64,000 bases of DNA, taken from Dicyema japonicum. Taxonomy: Eukaryota; Dicyemida; Rhombozoa; Dicyemidae. The stretch lies in NCBI GenBank assembly GCA_011109175.1, contig RDEW01000058.1, positions 6,033-70,032 on the forward strand, in the 5' to 3' direction. The position numbers and the translations under genes were made by a program. The notes beneath the pieces were generated by a model, which saw only the letters and a program-made list of their open reading frames with translations, was not told the DNA's origin and ran no database searches. Within the stretch, counting starts at the first letter, position 1. Each line of letters begins with the position of its first letter. Below are positions 47,950-58,149 of this stretch, piece by piece.

Positions 47950-48785
47950 TCTCTGAATCCACTTTGTCTAGGTGATAAGAATTTGTTGACTATTTTTATG
48001 AGGAGTGCCCAAAATCAAAGCCGTCGTATTCTTCAGTAGACTAAACGTTACTCCACAAAGTATTGTCTGCATCTTAATTATCTCCTCTCTGAGTTTTTCG
48101 GCATACTCTTTCATCTTTGTTCCATATAAATTCCTTAAAGCTTTGGGTTTCCACGTCTAGCAGTTTATACAAACTCTCTAAGAAAAATCGAGTGATCGCT
48201 AGTTTGTGTTCACTGGACGTTTCGAGGCCATCATAAAATATCGAGTTTAGTATAAAGGTTTTAGTTACTTTTACACAAGACATAGTCGACTTGGTTGAAT
48301 ATTTTTATCAGGTCCCCATTGTTATCCTTACTTGAACAGTCACAGTAATTTTGTCTTGCTGGGTGATCAAAGGCAGTATTCGCAATAATAGGATTCGCAT
48401 AATTGGACTAATGAAACACCAGAGGAATTTCGGCAGCTCCGAGAATGCGATCCAATACAAGTCTCTCTATTCCTCACTTCACAAACTCTAGCATTCCAGT
48501 CACAACCAATGAACATCAAAAATGATAGCGAAAGTGAGTCATATGTTCTAGTCATACATGAGAGAACGCATCGAGCTCTTCCGAGGTAGGCATCAACCCG
48601 GGCAGAGGTCGGAGCATAGACATTGGTAATAGAAATACGAATTGGGTTTTGTTCCGAACTTGAGTTGCATGACTACAAGCACACACACGTGTAAAAGGTT
48701 GACAGCATATCCAAGACTATAATGTCGAAATTCTGAGTCCAAGAAAGTTACCACCTCAACAAAAAATTTAATTTCAAAGTTAAAG
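47950..48785 (-). pseudogene. RT-A relative, endonuclease part
   Basis: On the minus strand: F-R-H-Y-S-L-G-Y-A-V (compare C-R-H-Y-G-L-G-F-A-V), L-K-F-G-T-K-P-N-S (compare I-K-C-G-N-K-L-N-S), F-I-G-C-D-W-N-A-R-V, R-E-T-C-I-G-S-H-S-R, then D-G-L-E-T-S-S-E-H-K-L-A. Near 47,965 a Q-S-G-F-R box survives from the RT, so most of the sequence between is deleted. Frames change often. Confidence 0.65.
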
Positions 48786-48786
48786 T

Positions 48787-49366
48787 AAAGAAATTTTACA
48801 AATTTTGGTAATGTTGTATTTGAGTGACCTATATTTTTTTGGTGGGATTGACTGATATGCCAGTCATCCATCGGTCATAATTCTCGTCCCAGGAAATATG
48901 TGTCTTGTAATCACATCTTTCAAGGTTTCCGTCGATCTACAATGTTCAATATTTTTAAATAAACCTATCTTGAACCTCTGCAAGAAAACAGCGCCCTGTT
49001 CCGCGCTCGATTTCTCCAAGGACCCAATTACCTTCCCACCATTGACCGCGATGGTATTTGCGGTGGAAGAATTTAAACTTGTCGATTTCCACGACATTTG
49101 GTTCTATTAATTAGCAAAATAAATTTAAACGATTGTTTTTGTCAAGTCCACTAAGCAACTTTGGGACTGTCTCGAAACATGTCTCGCATGTTTTTCGACA
49201 AAAGTTATTCCAATCCACAACAGTTTTCTTGGATATTTCGAGTTCGAAAGCTACTTCGCAAACGAGATGTCTTTCGCCCACATACGCGTTAGCTCCAAAA
49301 TTGTTCTAAGACTTAGATGGCTACCTAAAAAATTAACAAAGATGCACTACCTTCAAACCATGAGTG
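48787..49366 (-). CDS. Merlin-type (IS1016/ISXO2-like) transposase with three ultra-short introns
   Basis: A DDE transposase of the Merlin superfamily, 5'-truncated. Reading on the minus strand: H-S-W-F-E-G | S-H-L-S-L-R-T-I-L-E-L-T-R-M-W, then F-E-L-E-I-S-K-K-T-V-V-D-W-N-N-F-C-R, V-V-E-I-D-K-F-K (first catalytic D), R-K-Y-H-R-G-Q-W-W-E-G-N-W-V-L-G, E-R-G-T-G-R-C-F-L-A-E-V-Q-D-R, S-T-E-T-L-K-D-V-I, P-G-T-R-I-M-T-D-G (second D) and L-A-Y. GT..AG introns at 49,325-49,350 (26 nt), 49,104-49,130 (27 nt) and 48,937-48,964 (28 nt) must be removed to join these conserved blocks in frame. Breaks: one missing T near 49,260 and a TGA where the family has Trp after the second D. The C-terminal Glu region is absent. 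Confidence 0.75.
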
Positions 49367-49532
49367 ACTATCTAGAAAATGAGGGGAATCTATGGAGAAT
49401 GAGACCGTCCCCGTTTTTACCAATTCTGTTGGATCTTCGAGGACCCCGAACGACAGCCAGAACCCGGAAAACCGGGATCACTTAGTTAGTAGTTAACTTT
49501 TACTAATCCGGTGATCTTGGAGTAAAAAATCT
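49366..49532 (+). repeat. RT-B-like 3' end with hairpin, inserted into the transposase gene
   Basis: The frame ends R-T-T-A-R-T-R-K-T-G-I-T-stop, with the stop in hairpin arm GGGATCAC (49,474-49,481). The partner GTGATCTT is at 49,511-49,518, then GGAGTAAAAAATCT. The last 165 bp match the inverted insert at 55,397-55,628. It interrupts the 5' part of the Merlin transposase. Confidence 0.6.
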
Positions 49533-49589
49533 ATTCATTTATTAAGGGTATAACAGGACTATCTAATTCATTGATCCTTACGCGTTCCA

Positions 49590-49990
49590 GTGGAACTATC
49601 ATTCAAGCACAGTAATCCAGAGCATATCGTCAGGAAAGCTGAGGTCGATGCCAGAACTCGTCTCCACGGAGCGAAATAGTCTTCATCTTGATTAACCTGT
49701 TTAGGCTTTCGGCCTGGCCTCAGCCAACAAAAGACCTGACAAGATAACTTTTTTCCAATGGGAAAGCGGTGGATACCTCGCCTGAGACGCCACCCATGTG
49801 GATGGCCTTTCCCATCCAACTTTGCACTGACGGCAACTCACCTAGGTTCAGCCTCAAAAATGGGCAAGATGACAACAACCCCTTTTGCTAATGATCGGAA
49901 CCTGCATGGTTCAATGAATTGTTTGTGCATTACGTTTAGGACGCTAAGTGTGTTTATACGTCCTCTCCGAAAAATTTGACAACTTTAGTC
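49590..49990 (+). pseudogene. RT-C fragment with PD-(D/E)XK-like core
   Basis: The frame reads A-N-K-R-P-D-K-I-T-F-F-Q-W-E-S-G-G-Y-L-A-stop-D-A-T-H-V-D-G-L. It corresponds to K-R-P-D-x-L-T-x-x-P-W-x-x-G-x-x-L-V-W-D-x-x-V-V-D-T of the class (and to the 26.5 kb copy). The following A-A-A and E-S-S-G blocks are not clear. Confidence 0.5.
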
Positions 49991-50439
49991 TCGGACCAAG
50001 GCCATGCTTCTAAGTAAGCAGAGAATCAAAAGAGAAAGAAATACTGAAGTATTTCAGAGCATAATTTTTTTGACCCATTTGCTGTTGAGACATCATGAAT
50101 CATTGGTCCACAAGCTGACGATCTTGTCCATCGGATCAACTCAATGATTCAAAGGGTCACCAAGGATCCACGTGAGACTGGATGGCTTGAGAGCGTACCT
50201 CGATAGCTATCGTCAGAGGAAAGATGGGATTAGTTAATTTGTTGTACCCTTTGTCTTTGAATAATTTCATTGAAATGTTATTAACCATCTGCATGGCCGT
50301 AGCATGTTAATCACTGACTCCTATAAATTAAAAAATTGATAATAATTTATGCCAATAATACAAAATCTGTGTCCAAGTACAAAACACAACATTAAATTGT
50401 TGATCTATAACCAAGTACATGCTAATTATTATAGCAACA

Positions 50440-50660
50440 CACGTAAACCCATAGTATTTTTAGTTGTACATGTAGGGACATGCCTATATTGCACACGTGT
50501 CTAAAAGGTGTATGAGACACCAAACTTATAAATCATTAATTGACCTGAAATAACGATATGAACTCCGATCACAACTGCAGCTCTGATCACAAATTCTACA
50601 ATGATACTGCACTTTACGGAGAGCCATATTAGTTGTAGCTCCTCCTAGGAGGACACACAA
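50440..50660 (-). repeat. Inverted fragment of array/SINE-C-like sequence
   Basis: GTATGAGACACCAAACTTAT..ATTAATTGACCTGA is the reverse complement of the array block near 31,070-31,110. It is followed by a GGAGCTACAACTAATATGGCTC-like 3' end related to SINE-C. Confidence 0.4.
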
Positions 50661-50661
50661 T

Positions 50662-50800
50662 ATACAATTATTATTAAAAGCACTCCCGAGAAAACATAAA
50701 GTTAATTAAGTCTCCCTTGTGCCGTATTCCCAATCATCCTCGACCATACTCTTCTGTTGCGCAGCAGTCTCTCTGGTCGTCCAGCTTTTCCGCCGAAGTT
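50662..50800 (-). repeat. RT-A 3' end, 5'-truncated insertion
   Basis: GCACTCCCGAG..CATAAA-TTAAT-AAG-CTCCCTTGTGCCGTATT matches 14,581-14,630 base for base over most positions. The tail ATTATTATTAAAA is on the 3' side. Only about 140 bp remain. Confidence 0.75.
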
Positions 50801-51340
50801 AGTAAAAACTCAAAAATAGCTTTTTTCAAGTTTCTTTTTTGTTGATAAAAAAATTAATTCTAATAAAAAAGTTATGCAGCTTGAATGGAAATGCTGTTTC
50901 CTCTGACGACAGCGATCGATATACGCTCTCAAGACGTCCAGTCTCACGTGGATCCTTGTTGACCCTTTGGACCAGTAAGCCAAAGTATTTACCTTCTTAT
51001 GAAAGGAAAATGATATTCGACCAAGCATTAGTGACCTTTCTGATCCTAGAGTCGGTAGATGGAATAAGAAAATCAGATATTTTTTACAGTGGCACCTGTG
51101 AAATTGTAATAAAGTGTTAGTTTGAAATGTTTCTTAGACGAAATGTTCAATAAAAAGCTGTTGTTAGACAATTCGTGAGTTAATAGAAAATTCTTTAGAT
51201 TTTTTCAAATAACAGTATTGACTTTTCTGATTGAACGTGGCGTAACAGCTGATGACAGTATTTTAGCAAAAAATTTTACAAAAAAACTTGAAAAATTAAT
51301 AAATAAAAATTTAATAAAAATTTGACTTTATTGAATAAAA
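50801..51340. other. AT-rich spacer
   Basis: ORFs on both strands at 50,810-51,120 without recognisable domain; nothing further. Confidence 0.4.
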
Positions 51341-51720
51341 ATAATAATAACACCAGAGATTACTGTTACACGAACTAATCACGTGATCCCAATCGATCTC
51401 AGGTCATACAGATCGTCTCCCGTCCTTACGTATTTCCTCACTCTTTGGAGTTCTTTGTGCAGTATAATATTAGTGTTATCCTTGGACGGCCACTGAAGCA
51501 TTTCCCTTTAAACATAAAGTGATCCTTTAAGGCAGCGAGTTCCACACACAAGATGCGTCCAAACAGTCTCCACCCGGCGACAATGATGTCCAATCTTAGA
51601 GGCCTGCTATGCATTAAAAAATAAATTCCAGCATTTAAAATCCTGGCAGGCCACTCCATGACAAATAACACTCTAAACTATCTTCTGTGAAACGTATCGA
51701 TAGCCTTTCGATTCCGCAAT
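51341..51720 (-). pseudogene. RT-A relative, C-terminal part and 3' tail
   Basis: The minus frame reads G-W-R-L-F-G-R-I-L-C-V-E and F-S-G-R-P-R-I-T-L (compare R-W-S-L-F-G-H-I-L-R and F-R-G-R-P-R-V-T-L). It ends in GGGATCACGTGATTAG.. and GGTGTTATTATTATTTTTATT. The 3' end is thus a mixture of the RT-A C-terminus and the GGGATCAC terminus. Confidence 0.6.
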
Positions 51721-51799
51721 CTAACAGGCCCAAGTACCACCATTACACGTTACTTTCACAAAAGCATTAAAAATGGGCATCCGAGATCAGCAATACAAA

Positions 51800-52950
51800 A
51801 CCCAATAAAAAACCAAATAAAGATTTATTAATTAAATAATAATCAATCTATTTAATAAACTAAGAATAGTAAGGAATAGGTTGACAAAATCACAATACAA
51901 ATTGAGTGCAGCCCACACATAATCCTCAGGTGAAATGGTATGCTTTCTCTGTCCATCCATCAACATTTGAGTGTCAATCACAATATACTACAATCAGTCT
52001 CCGTCAAACCCAAGAGAATATCAAGGCAGACAGACATGCGTACACCTTGTGTAACACAGGCACGTGAGAGATCGGGAATATCAGTCCAAACAGAACCAAC
52101 ACCAAAAGTGCGCAGAAAGCTACTCCAGCTGTTTTCGTAAAGTCGATCTAAAATCAACCAGACGACACCTTTGTCTGAAAACTGAACAAGGTAAGCCCAA
52201 TAGCCATAACAGCGGTCACTCCCATGGCGATCAGCACAGCATTGATTTTATAGTAACTACAATAATCCCCAAGTAAACCAGGTTATAGCCCCCATGTAGT
52301 TGGAGAAGAAAAATGTCTAAATAAATCTAAAAACCAACAAATAAGAAAAGCATAATGTAATTTTGAGGAACTTTGCGAATGTAAGAGGAGCAACAAATGT
52401 TAATGAGTAGCATCACAATGACCAAGGCCCTATGTTTATTCGTGGGAATACATATTTGTGTACATAAACCAAACGTGGGCTATCATGTAGTTTCGAATCT
52501 CATGTCTATGGGTCAGTTTGTAAAATTACGTGAATATAAAAAGACAGATTATGCCGACTGAGTATAGCAGTTGAAGTGATAATAGTGAATACACTTTTCT
52601 GATGAATCCTATTTTTAGGATAATGCAAGTACCTCGGCGAATTGATTTGTCACTAAAATCACAGGTATTTTCTTCAGCTGATAAATAGTCCATGAAAACC
52701 TAAATAAAATTATGACTCACAAAGACTATAATATATATTTTTATATATTTATTCAAAAAATTAGAAATCAAATATACTAAATAAATAAATTTAAATTTTT
52801 CAAAATATCTCCATAATTTATATTTTAAAATTTTAGCTTTTTATTTAAGAAGAAAATCAATATTTTCAAAACAGCTAAAGTCCTTTAACTACGAGGCCAG
52901 ATGAGCACTTCTTCGATCACTGCCATTTTTTATTTAGTGGGCGATTGAAT
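51800..52950 (-). repeat. Inverted partial copy of the array's first unit
   Basis: Reverse complement of about 29,265-30,330, starting with the leader GGCAGTGATCGAAGAAGTGC at 52,950 and ending at CCTATTCCTTACTATTCTTAG near 51,870. This copy keeps the 5' leader but stops after about 1.1 kb, unlike usual 5'-truncated LINE copies. Confidence 0.7.
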
Positions 52951-53589
52951 TTAAAAATTTTTATTCTGACATACTATTTTTGATCATTTCGAGTATAAGA
53001 AAATAATAGAAAAATCAATAACAAGTTCAGAATTGACCGAATAAATATAAAAATCAATATTTGGGTGAATCTACTGTAGCTCAAGGGCGGGTTTCTATCA
53101 AAGACTACTACCCCAGTTCCCATTGTTCACTTTCTCATTAGGTCCGTCAGAGTCTTAAGGTTGGGAGTTTGTTTTGTTTACTGACAGATAACAAAAATAA
53201 AAGAAATACAAATAGATAATAGTTTATAAACGAAACCGTCAATGACACTATTATGTTGACAATCACATATATTATTTATTCTTACATAATAAGCCGCACA
53301 TTCACATTCTGAGACAATGATATTATTAAAAACAATTTAAATAAACAGAGATGTTTCTCAGCGCCTTGGAATTGTATCGTGCTAATATTGACTGTCTTCT
53401 GGTTCTGATTTGATTATATTTTTAATAAAGATATTAGGATTTAAAAATATTAATATTAGAAGAAAAAAATCACACATCGGCCGTCAATAGACGGAAGGTA
53501 TTTCCGCCAACGATTTCAATTCCGAGGCGTTCATGGAACAATACCGCTCCCTAAAAATGATTAAATAGTAATCACACAGTTAATTAGTC
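52951..53589. other. Spacer, nothing recognised
   Basis: AT-rich with no supported feature. Confidence 0.4.
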
Positions 53590-53912
53590 AAAAATTTGTT
53601 TTTTGTTAAAAATCGTAAGATTCGGTTTCGGAATCTACAACTCTCGGTTTCGGATTTCTACGCATTAGCGAAAAAGATGGACGCCCACTAAGCCTCTCAC
53701 TGTTCCACGCAAAAGAAAATCGATTAGCTAAGAAATTTCCTTCCCCAATCGGCTTCCTCTGCAAGGATACAAAGAAGACATCTCCGTTCGACAGTGGGAA
53801 CAATGGAGACGCACAGGTTTAGGATGGCACATTTGGTTGCGGAACTGGGATCACCTAACTAGTTGACTTTACTTTTGTCTTTCGTTCTCGGTGATCCCGG
53901 GGTTAATAAATA
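53590..53912 (+). repeat. LINE/SINE 3' end with perfect hairpin
   Basis: Ends with the best hairpin of the window: GGGATCAC (53,847-53,854) / GTGATCCC (53,891-53,898), then GGGGTTAATAAATAAAATAAATAA. The upstream frame ends G-C-G-T-G-I-T-stop with the stop after the first arm. The upstream part is not recognised. Confidence 0.55.
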
Positions 53913-53929
53913 AAATAAATAATTATTCC

Positions 53930-54130
53930 CGCATAAACCGTCTAAGAACGAAATGATGTCCGCGATGGTATGACGTGTGATGAAAATAGAAGAGGCGGAC
54001 CTACTTCTCCACCTCTCTTCTGGAATGGAAGCCTGTAATGAATTGTCGGAGGATGTATTTTTATGCCACAAGCAATGCTCTCCCTTAAATTTCTCCTTGT
54101 AGTTGTGACTGTTTGTGTTGGGCTTACTAA
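53930..54130. repeat. SINE-D copy 2
   Basis: Matches 24,800-25,020 in block order, including GTGTGATGAAAA, GAGGCGGACCTACTTCTCC and TGTCGGAGGAT. It abuts the tail of the preceding element. Confidence 0.45.
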
Positions 54131-54446
54131 AATTATAAGCCTGAGGTTAAAAAAAGAAACAAATAATTTTTTTGTGCATTGGAATCAGGAAAATCGCACA
54201 AAAAAGTATTTCCCTTCTGCTTGAACTAATTTTTATTTTTTTTTCTTATAATGCCGCATTTTCTTTATGGTGAATGGGTGTCTTGAATAGTCTCGCCACA
54301 AAATGAAAACTTTGGAGGATTCCTAGAGATGGATGGAATTTTTTCTTTAAAAATCACTAAATATTCTAAGAATGTAAATTTGACCTAAAAAGAACTATTA
54401 AATCAAAGATATCGAATAAATATGAAAGGAGGATTATCATAGGCAA

Positions 54447-55980
54447 CTATCGTAGAAACATAATTGTTATATTTCCACACGAGCTTAAAGCGATTTTTCT
54501 GATCAATCTCGTCCATCCTCCCCTGTTACACGTCAAACTTTCCATAGCATCCAGATGCTTGCCATTTACGAGCCTCCGGTTGATTGCTTTGAGATCCCGG
54601 TAGCGTAGTACGCGGGCGCCCCCGATATTTTTTTCCACTTGCAGCGAAATATTCCTCCATTGCCAAATTTGCAGGTGATGTGGGACGTGTTCAAACAGTC
54701 TCCATAGGGCCTCCACCACATCTTAAGTCACAGGTCGCGTTGAGCACTTCCGGTGCAGTGCCTCATTGATGATCCGTGTCGGCCATTGTACCCCGCACAG
54801 TATTCGTAATTGCATTCGGTGGAAGGAGTTAAGATTTTTGGTTTCTGAGACCTAGGTCCTCCAGCAAAAAAAGTTATATAACAAGACCCGCTTCACAAAA
54901 GCATTGTAGAGGCGCGATTGTTACCGGTCTGTTAGTCAACCAATCCGTCTTCATCCTGTTAAGTGCGACCGTCGATAGTACTTTTCTTCGGTTATGTCTC
55001 ATTGTCTCCGAGGAGGGAGCCGAGCTTTCTGGAACGTCTCCATTCCTCTTCCAATCTTGATCCCATCGTACGATTTCCACAAAATCAGTTTTAGTTGTAT
55101 TCACCGTAAGAAACCATTTCCCAAGCTCTGCAGGAGCAACGTCAAGTACCCGCCTCATGGCTGGTTTATTTTCCGATACAAAATCCACATCATCAGCGTA
55201 TATAATTTCGGTGATTTGGCTATTATACAAACTTTGAAGACCACGTAGTGCTGCTTCCAGGTATACCACAAACAGCAAAGGGGAAAGGGAGTCTCCCTGG
55301 GGGTACCCACAATCGTCGAAAAATTTCTGGACGACGTACTCCCAGTTCTTTGCTCGATAATAAAACTTGTATCATCCTGACAGAATCCCTATTAAGTTAA
55401 AAGTTAACTACTAACTAAGTGATCCCGGTTTTCCGGGTTCTGGCTCTCGTTCGGGGTCCTCAAAGATCCAACAGAATTGGTAAAAACGGGGACGGTCTCA
55501 TTCTCCATAGATTCCCTACATTTTCTAGATAGTCGGATGTAGAAAGTGAATGCGGACATCCTGTTTTCATTGCCTACTGTAGAAATGACTTCACTCTCCA
55601 CCTTAGATATTCTTGGGGTAAAAAATCTCTATTAAGGAATCCCCAAAGCAGCAATAAGCTTTCCTTGGCGTATTGTGTCGAAAGCTCTCGACGTGTCGAT
55701 CCCCAAAATTGTAGTCTCACTCTCAAATCTTTGGTAAGTGACACAACGCCACCTATGCCCCCAGACCACATCAGCGGTAGATCTGCCTGTCCTGAATCCA
55801 CTGTGGCTCGAGGACAGGAATTCATTCACAGGCTCTTACACACGATTCAGCACCACCAGAGCAAGGACCTTTCTTAGCGTATTGAGTAGGATGACTGGGC
55901 GCAGGTTTTCCACAGGGCCCGCCCTTTTATTCGGTTTTTGAATCGGGACCAGATTTCCTTTACCCAACAGAAGGTCGTTA
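54447..55980 (-). pseudogene. RT-A relative (second subfamily), RT domain, split by an insertion
   Basis: On the minus strand: G-N-L-V-P-I-Q-K-P-N-K, E-N-L-R-P-V-I-L-L-N-T-L-R-K, S-G-F-R-T-G-R-S-T-A-D-V-V-W-G, G-I-D-T-S-R-A-F-D-T-I, then (after the insert) L-F-V-V-Y-L-E-A-A-L-R, I-I-Y-A-D-D-V-D-F-V-S-E, W-F-L-T-V-N-T-T-K-T and near the end W-R-L-F-E. All RT boxes are recognisable, including Y-A-D-D, but several frame changes, the insertion at 55,397-55,628 and a decayed V-P-x-G-x box make it inactive. Divergence from the intact RT-A suggests a sister subfamily. Confidence 0.75.
55397..55628 (-). mobile_element. RT-B-like insertion with inverted 5' part (twin-priming form)
   Basis: A 232-bp insert flanked by CTATTAAG at 55,389-55,396 and 55,629-55,636. 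The first about 212 bp are the reverse complement of an RT-B-like 3' region (matching 49,366-49,500 +) and begin TTAAAAGTTAACTACTAACT. The last about 20 bp, ATTCTTGGGGTAAAAAATCT, are the forward 3' terminus of the same family. Inverted 5' segment plus short forward 3' segment within one target-site duplication is what twin priming by a LINE enzyme leaves. Confidence 0.6.
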
Positions 55981-56199
55981 GTTGCAAACATTGTTCATTG
56001 CGTGTGGAAACAAAATGGTTATTCAGACGGTCTACCTAATTTGATAATTGAAAAGTTTAACAAAATTTTAATAAGGCGATTATCTTTTTTATCAAAAAAT
56101 AAGAAATTAATACTATTAACTAATCCTCTTACCTACTGTCGTTTTCACAATATTTTTACAGTTACTTGACTGTTGTATTTAAATTTATTTAAAAAATAA

Positions 56200-56310
56200 A
56201 GTAGCAAGTTCTAACGAAAAGGTCCTACAGAGATCCGAACTCGGGTTACCGAGTGATAGCCACTACATCATGTTTGGGAATCTTTCTGCACTCCTTACCA
56301 CCGCATCAAC
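56200..56310 (-). repeat. tRNA-like SINE head
   Basis: The minus strand has TGTAGTGGCTATCACTCGG (box A-like) and GAGTTCGGATCTC (box B-like) separated by only a few bases, then GTAGGACC and a TTTATTTTTTAAATAAAT tail. The anticodon arm is missing, so it is not a working tRNA; more likely a shortened SINE. Confidence 0.4.
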
Positions 56311-57002
56311 AATTGCGAAGTCATCAGTCCAAGTTTGATGGAGAAACGATGCAAACAGTATCTTCTTCATGTTGATCCCAGCGCTTCCAATCGAGAGGGC
56401 ATGATCCATCCGCCTCTCCCTTCGCATCTTCCAAAATTAGATTGCTTCAAGATAAGATTTTTTTGCTTCTTCGCTTGTAGATTGAACAAGGATTAGGTCG
56501 TCGTTTCGAACACGTTAAACGTATTAAAAGTTAAACGAAATCGGTTACCGGATTTAGAGTGATTGATAACTGCTACTCCATATTACCTGATTTACATTAA
56601 ATTTCAAATTCATTTCTTTGTTTATTAATCATACGGAATTTTGTTTTTCTTTTTATAATCAAACAAATATTTTCACAATTAATCGACAGCCCTATTAATA
56701 GACGATTAGGCGGATTCAAAGATAAGGACTACTAAGGAAATTGTCCGGTTACAGAGTCAGGTAACTTCTGCAGTCTTCTCGAGAAATCAGTTAAAGTTAT
56801 CAAGTAAATGTATACAGGTCACAGAAACCCCCTATGTGGAGATCAAATGATCCCTTCCGTGTCAGTGTGTCCCACTAATGAGAACAAGGGAATATCATGA
56901 ACAGTAAAAAGGAAGAGAAACCACGCTATCGTGTCCTTAATGAGATAAAAGCCCACCCAAAAACCGAAATAATAAAAAATATGACAGAAATAATTAAATA
57001 AT
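56311..57002. other. Spacer downstream of the ARF gene
   Basis: No supported feature. The ARF 3' untranslated region must lie at its right-hand end. Confidence 0.4.
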
Positions 57003-57641
57003 CTATTTACTATTAAGAATCTCAGCAAATGAGTTCATCCCCTCAAAGATTCCACTCCCGTTAATGGCATCACTAGGTTGATAAATGACCTAACATTATA
57101 AAACAGAATACCCGTCGATTTTGGTCATTTGGCAAGGCAAAAATATTAGCAAGTTCATCACACGTCAGAGCATCAGGCAAATCCTGCTTGTTGAAGTAAA
57201 TTAGAACGGTGACATCCTGCATTACTTTTTCCTGCAGCTAAAAATATCACTGGGGGTTAACCATGGAGTGTAGTGTAGTCTTTGATTCGTCAATCCGTTG
57301 TTTGTCGTTGCTATCGACAACGTAAATAAGTCCCTGTGAGCCCTCGTAGTAGTGGCTCCAGAGACTCCGAATGTTTGCCTGACCACCAACGTCAAAAACG
57401 GTGAAGGAAATGTTTTTATATTCGACGGTTTCAACGTTAAAACCTAAACTTAATCAATCCTGATACCAAGCGTAGGAATGGTGCTTACAACGACTCCCAT
57501 TTTCAGTGAATATAAGATGGTGGTCTTCCCTGCTCCGTCTAGGCCAACTGGTTACATAATAAAATATAGTGAACGCATTAATATCTTCATTGGCTTGGAT
57601 CCCATCAGTCTATTGAATATTCTGGAGATTGTAAGACCCAT
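57003..57641 (-). CDS. ARF: ARF-family small GTPase, five exons
   Basis: A membrane-traffic GTPase recruiting coats at Golgi or plasma membrane in a GTP-dependent, myristoylated state. The spliced product begins [20 protein letters not shown] (Gly2 for N-myristoylation, amphipathic helix). It then has G-L-D-G-A-G-K-T-T (P-loop), T-I-P-T-L-G-F-N-V-E (switch 1), [10 protein letters not shown] (switch 2), N-K-Q-D-L-P-D-A (guanine specificity) and ends [18 protein letters not shown]. Introns: 57,548-57,574 (27 nt), 57,444-57,466 (23), 57,238-57,261 (24), 57,090-57,111 (22); all GT..AG and all keep frame. The C-A-T of the usual G5 loop (C-A-T-S-G) reads S-D-A-I-N-G here. ARF rather than ARL is favoured by the N-terminus and N-V-E-T-V-E-Y-K-N. 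Start and stop are both in the window. Confidence 0.93.
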
Positions 57642-58149
57642 CCACACGAATAAATACACGAAACAAATATTCAAATATTTGTATAAAATTAAAAATATTT
57701 TAATTAAATTAATATGAATTTTAAATTTAGGCTTTTAAATTAAACCGTAATGTGACTATGAAGCCACAAACTACAGGCCGTGGTTTCCTGCGCTTCTCCA
57801 AAAACCAGGAAAACCATTTGGGGAAAGGATTACCCTTGTCGATGAATCCAGATCGGTTTTGGTGAGACATCTCGTTCTAGCACTCTAGAGAAATTCGGGG
57901 AGACATTTCGTAAGCTGTAGGATCGCTTGCGGACCACTCGATGAGAGTGAGTGAGAGTTACTAGAAGTGGTTTGAAGACTTTTAAGTAAATAAAGCCATA
58001 AACTATCTTTGGTGAATAAATGTTAACTTGGACCTGATCTCAATAGAATTCTAACCTCGTATACCCAACTTTGAAGGAGATTTGTAATTTTTTGAGAGTC
58101 TTCGATATTAGGACATTAAAAGTTATGATTAATAGACAATCAATATGAA
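57642..58149. promoter_or_regulatory. Upstream region of ARF
   Basis: About 500 bp between the ARF start and an RT-C remnant. AT-rich next to the start codon, with no distinct core promoter element that I can defend. Confidence 0.3.

Noticed and set aside
49366-49532. Apparent terminal inverted repeat AGATTTTTTAC..GTAAAAAATCT linking the inserts at 49.5 and 55.6 kb as MITEs of the Merlin element
   Set aside because: The 55.6 kb copy lacks the matching outer end. The arrangement is explained by an inverted plus a forward piece of one RT-B-like 3' end inside an 8-bp duplication.
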